DNA from: Gigantopelta aegis
Taxonomy: Eukaryota > Mollusca > Gastropoda > Neomphalida > Peltospiridae
DNA length: 64,000 bases
NCBI RefSeq assembly: GCF_016097555.1
Contig: NC_054702.1
Location: 82,736,124 to 82,800,123, forward strand
Direction: 5' to 3'
Positions 61,217 to 64,000 of the stretch are shown here, piece by piece (the first letter of the stretch is position 1; the number at the start of each line of letters is the position of its first letter). Position numbers and translations under genes: made by a program. The notes under the pieces were generated by a model. That model did not search any database. It saw only the letters and a list, made by a program, of their open reading frames with translations, and was not told the DNA's origin.

Positions 61217-62802
61217 CACACATAGTACAAAAAAAGAGCCCCAGGTGTACTCTGGTGCATTTTTGTGACAACCCTACAGATTCTTTAAAATACCTAAAAT
61301 AATTACTGTACAGATCCATTTTCCCCCTACCTTAAATAATAGGATGATTGCCAAAGCAAAATGTAAATGTTTATTAAAGGTGCATAACCAAAATTTAATT
61401 CATTGATTAACTGGGTTCCTGAAGGGCCTAAAATTTAAAACACCTCCAGTATTCTCAAAATTTTCTCCAAGCTTGATTTTTTTTAATATGGATTTGTTGA
61501 ATAATCATAATTTTTTGACAATCTGATTTAAAATTATAACTGAAACTCAAAACATGATCCATGGCAAAAATATATAAATAGTTTATCCGCTTGGTGTTTG
61601 GAATTTAAAAAAATTAACAGAGGATCTGAAATTGTTTTCATCAACAAAAGCCTGCAATAACCCAGTAATTGTACATGCTTTTAAGGTATATATCCCTGTT
61701 AACTACTTTTATATTTCTTTAGTATTTGTGTATATATTTAATACTGTATATATTAGTATAGTAATCATCAGGTATATTTCCTGTTGACACAAAACTGGGC
61801 AACTGATAACACTACTTTAACAGACAAAGGTTTACAACAATCTTCAGTATGATATGAAAGCAAAAATGAAAAATATTTGTCGACATTTCAACAAAACCCT
61901 GAGATGAAAAAGATGATTTAAAATCCTGAAAATGATAACTACATATGTACATAAAGGTTTTTTTTTTTTTACACAAATGGAAAAAAAAAGAAAAGAAAAA
62001 GCATATCAACACATCTCCAATTCATGTGAAGTGATGAGAGATTCATAAATATGCCACCTCAGAAAAATGCAACTGTATCAACCTATCAATTAACAAGTGA
62101 TGACATATTTCCATATTAAAGTACTGCATACAAGAACATGTATCTCTAATATAACAGTAATATTAATATATGTCCGAGGTAATATATAATCTGATCCAGT
62201 TTTCAGACCTTAATATAAGTTTGATCAAAGATTAAAATATTTCTTTTTAAAAGATCATTATTATGGTAGCACACTTCTGAAGTTCATGTGACACCAATAC
62301 TAAAAATCTTGTGAACAATTAATTTATTCATATTGGCTACTAAAATGTTGCATACTTGTTTTAACACACTTGCTTTATAGTGGGTATTTTTTTTAACAGT
62401 AAACAAATAGATATGCTCATCATCAACTTACTTGATAGATCACTCAAAGTGTTCGTGTATGTAAAACTAATCCACCAGTTACTCTGGTTATATATCCTAC
62501 GACTGAATGACGTGTTCAAATAGAAATATCTAAGGACTATATATTAAGTCAATCAACATAATGATGATAATATGTAATGAAGAACACATAAATTGGTCAC
62601 GGAGTAGTTTCATGTTACAGGCTTTCAAATGGAAAGAATACGTCAAATATTGCCTGCAGCCATTACATACCATTCAATACAACAACTAATATTACACTCA
62701 TACCTAAGTATATACACAACATGATGCATCATATATACTGAAACAATACATGTACATATTATCTAAAGATTATCACTAATATCAGTGGCAAGATAAACAT
62801 AG

Positions 62803-62805
<3 letters not shown>
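61217..62805. other. Intergenic, no gene seen
   Basis: AT-rich, short biased frames only. Confidence 0.5.
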
Positions 62806-62864
<59 letters not shown>

Positions 62865-62908
62865 CACACATACATACATACATACATACATACATACATA
62901 CACACACA
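62806..62908. repeat. (TA)n followed by (CATA)n microsatellite
   Basis: About 27 TA units, then CATA/CACA units to about 62908. Confidence 0.96.
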
Positions 62909-64000
62909 CATACATACACTCATAAAGTGATAACCAGTTTGATGTTTACCAAAACTGAAATATTTAACATCATCATTCTAACATACTGTAGGCTTTAAGT
63001 ATTCTAGATATTTCACTTCAATCCTACAATTTCTAAAATGTGCTTTTTGTTTATAAATTTAAAAGGATAAAATACAGGAAATGAACATCATCATCATTAA
63101 AGCTGTATAAACCTTGCAAAGAACAGTAATCTCATTATCTGTAGTTCAAATAGAATGAACAGCAAACAACTCTACCCACATGCTGGTCATTACAGAAACA
63201 CTGTGCAATACTAATCAACTAATGTCTGATGTCAAGTAATAACTGATATTCATCTGGATGAACTATGTTTAACATCCATTCAGTACAAAGAATCACATTG
63301 TATTGTCTACTATACAGGGACTTGATTAAGTAATAATTTATGGTTATTACAAAATCAATAAGCAGTTAATGTTAGTTACATCTGTTAGAATACAACAAGC
63401 ATGACTTGACATTTAAGACAGTTAGTGTCTCCATGACATTGAAAACTAACTTTTGTTTAGTTAAATAGCTGAATTGAACATAAACTGCACACCAGTTTTC
63501 CTGTTTCAGAAAACTAAAATAGCATTGTATACAAACTTACTGCATGTCTGCACATTTGTTTTCATTGAAATGAAAATATGGAATGGAATAATGGATACAT
63601 AATATGTTGAACACAGTTAAAAGCAGGAAAGTAGTAAAAATATACTGTAGTAAGACCTGAAATACAACTGCGTTATTGAGCAAGAATATATGTATTCAAT
63701 ATTTACTGAATGAAAGGTAGTCCTGAGCTTTTTGAATTAAAAAGAATTACACAAAAAATAAATTAAAATCCTGAAAGTATATCAAGAACTCTGCCTGAAA
63801 AGAAAAAGTACAAAGAATCTAGTGTTCTTGTTTGGGTTGTTTTGTGTTTTTTTAAATAATTGTCTTATTTTATAGAAATGGAACAATTTGAGAGCTAAAA
63901 TTCTATTAAACAAAATATACTATAAGCATAATTATTTGGCTGACAATTTTTAAATAGCAATAAAGTTATTCACTTCTAATATAGATGAAAATAACTTGAA
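62909..64000. other. Intergenic, no gene seen
   Basis: AT-rich to the end of the window. No exon or repeat recognised. Confidence 0.5.

Overview
The window is invertebrate animal nuclear DNA, most likely from a mollusc and possibly a gastropod. It is AT-rich, with long introns, GT-AG splice sites and AATAAA signals. It is crowded with tRNA-derived SINEs whose body and tails (ending GTTAAATAAAACATTTC or GTCGTTAAACAAAAC) look like those abundant in mollusc genomes. That assignment is recall of repeat style, not a database result.

Four protein-coding loci can be supported. (1) Positions 1-15615, + strand: the last nine exons of TRIP11 (GMAP-210), a cis-Golgi coiled-coil tether. 982 codons join in one frame and include the GRAB (Arf1-binding) domain. 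Upstream exons lie outside the window. Its second visible intron holds a 95-bp satellite of 30 full copies. (2) Positions 22830-26185, - strand, convergent with TRIP11: four exons of a leucine-rich-repeat protein whose cysteine-rich C-terminus resembles LRRC58. A phase-compatible candidate first exon lies at 47167-47328. If it is real, the actin gene sits in a 21-kb intron of this gene. (3) Positions 36375-40277, - strand: a complete two-exon, 376-residue actin gene with a TATA box, a CArG-like box and a SINE in its intron. (4) Positions 54030-57403, + strand: a three-exon gene for a 79-residue protein with one membrane segment, not identified.

The rest is intron and intergenic DNA full of repeats. 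SINEs with at least three tRNA-like heads and three 3' tails share one central body; several have target-site duplications. There are many small DNA transposons and foldback elements, including hAT-like ones with 8-bp duplications, a TTAA-flanked family, a mariner-like one, and perfect hairpins. Two non-LTR (LINE) fragments lie at 50.5 and 53.3 kb. Minisatellites occur at 1.73-2.1, 10.5-10.76 and 34.6-35.6 kb, and microsatellites at 30.9, 47.6, 48.4, 50.3 and 62.8 kb. No LTR retrovirus-like element, Polinton, CRISPR array, rRNA or genuine tRNA gene was recognised. From about 57.95 kb to the end no gene was found.

The loci are unrelated by function (Golgi tether, LRR protein, cytoskeleton, small membrane protein). 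The layout is an ordinary animal neighbourhood; its unusual features are the intronic satellite, the possible nesting of actin, and the dense, well-preserved small transposons.
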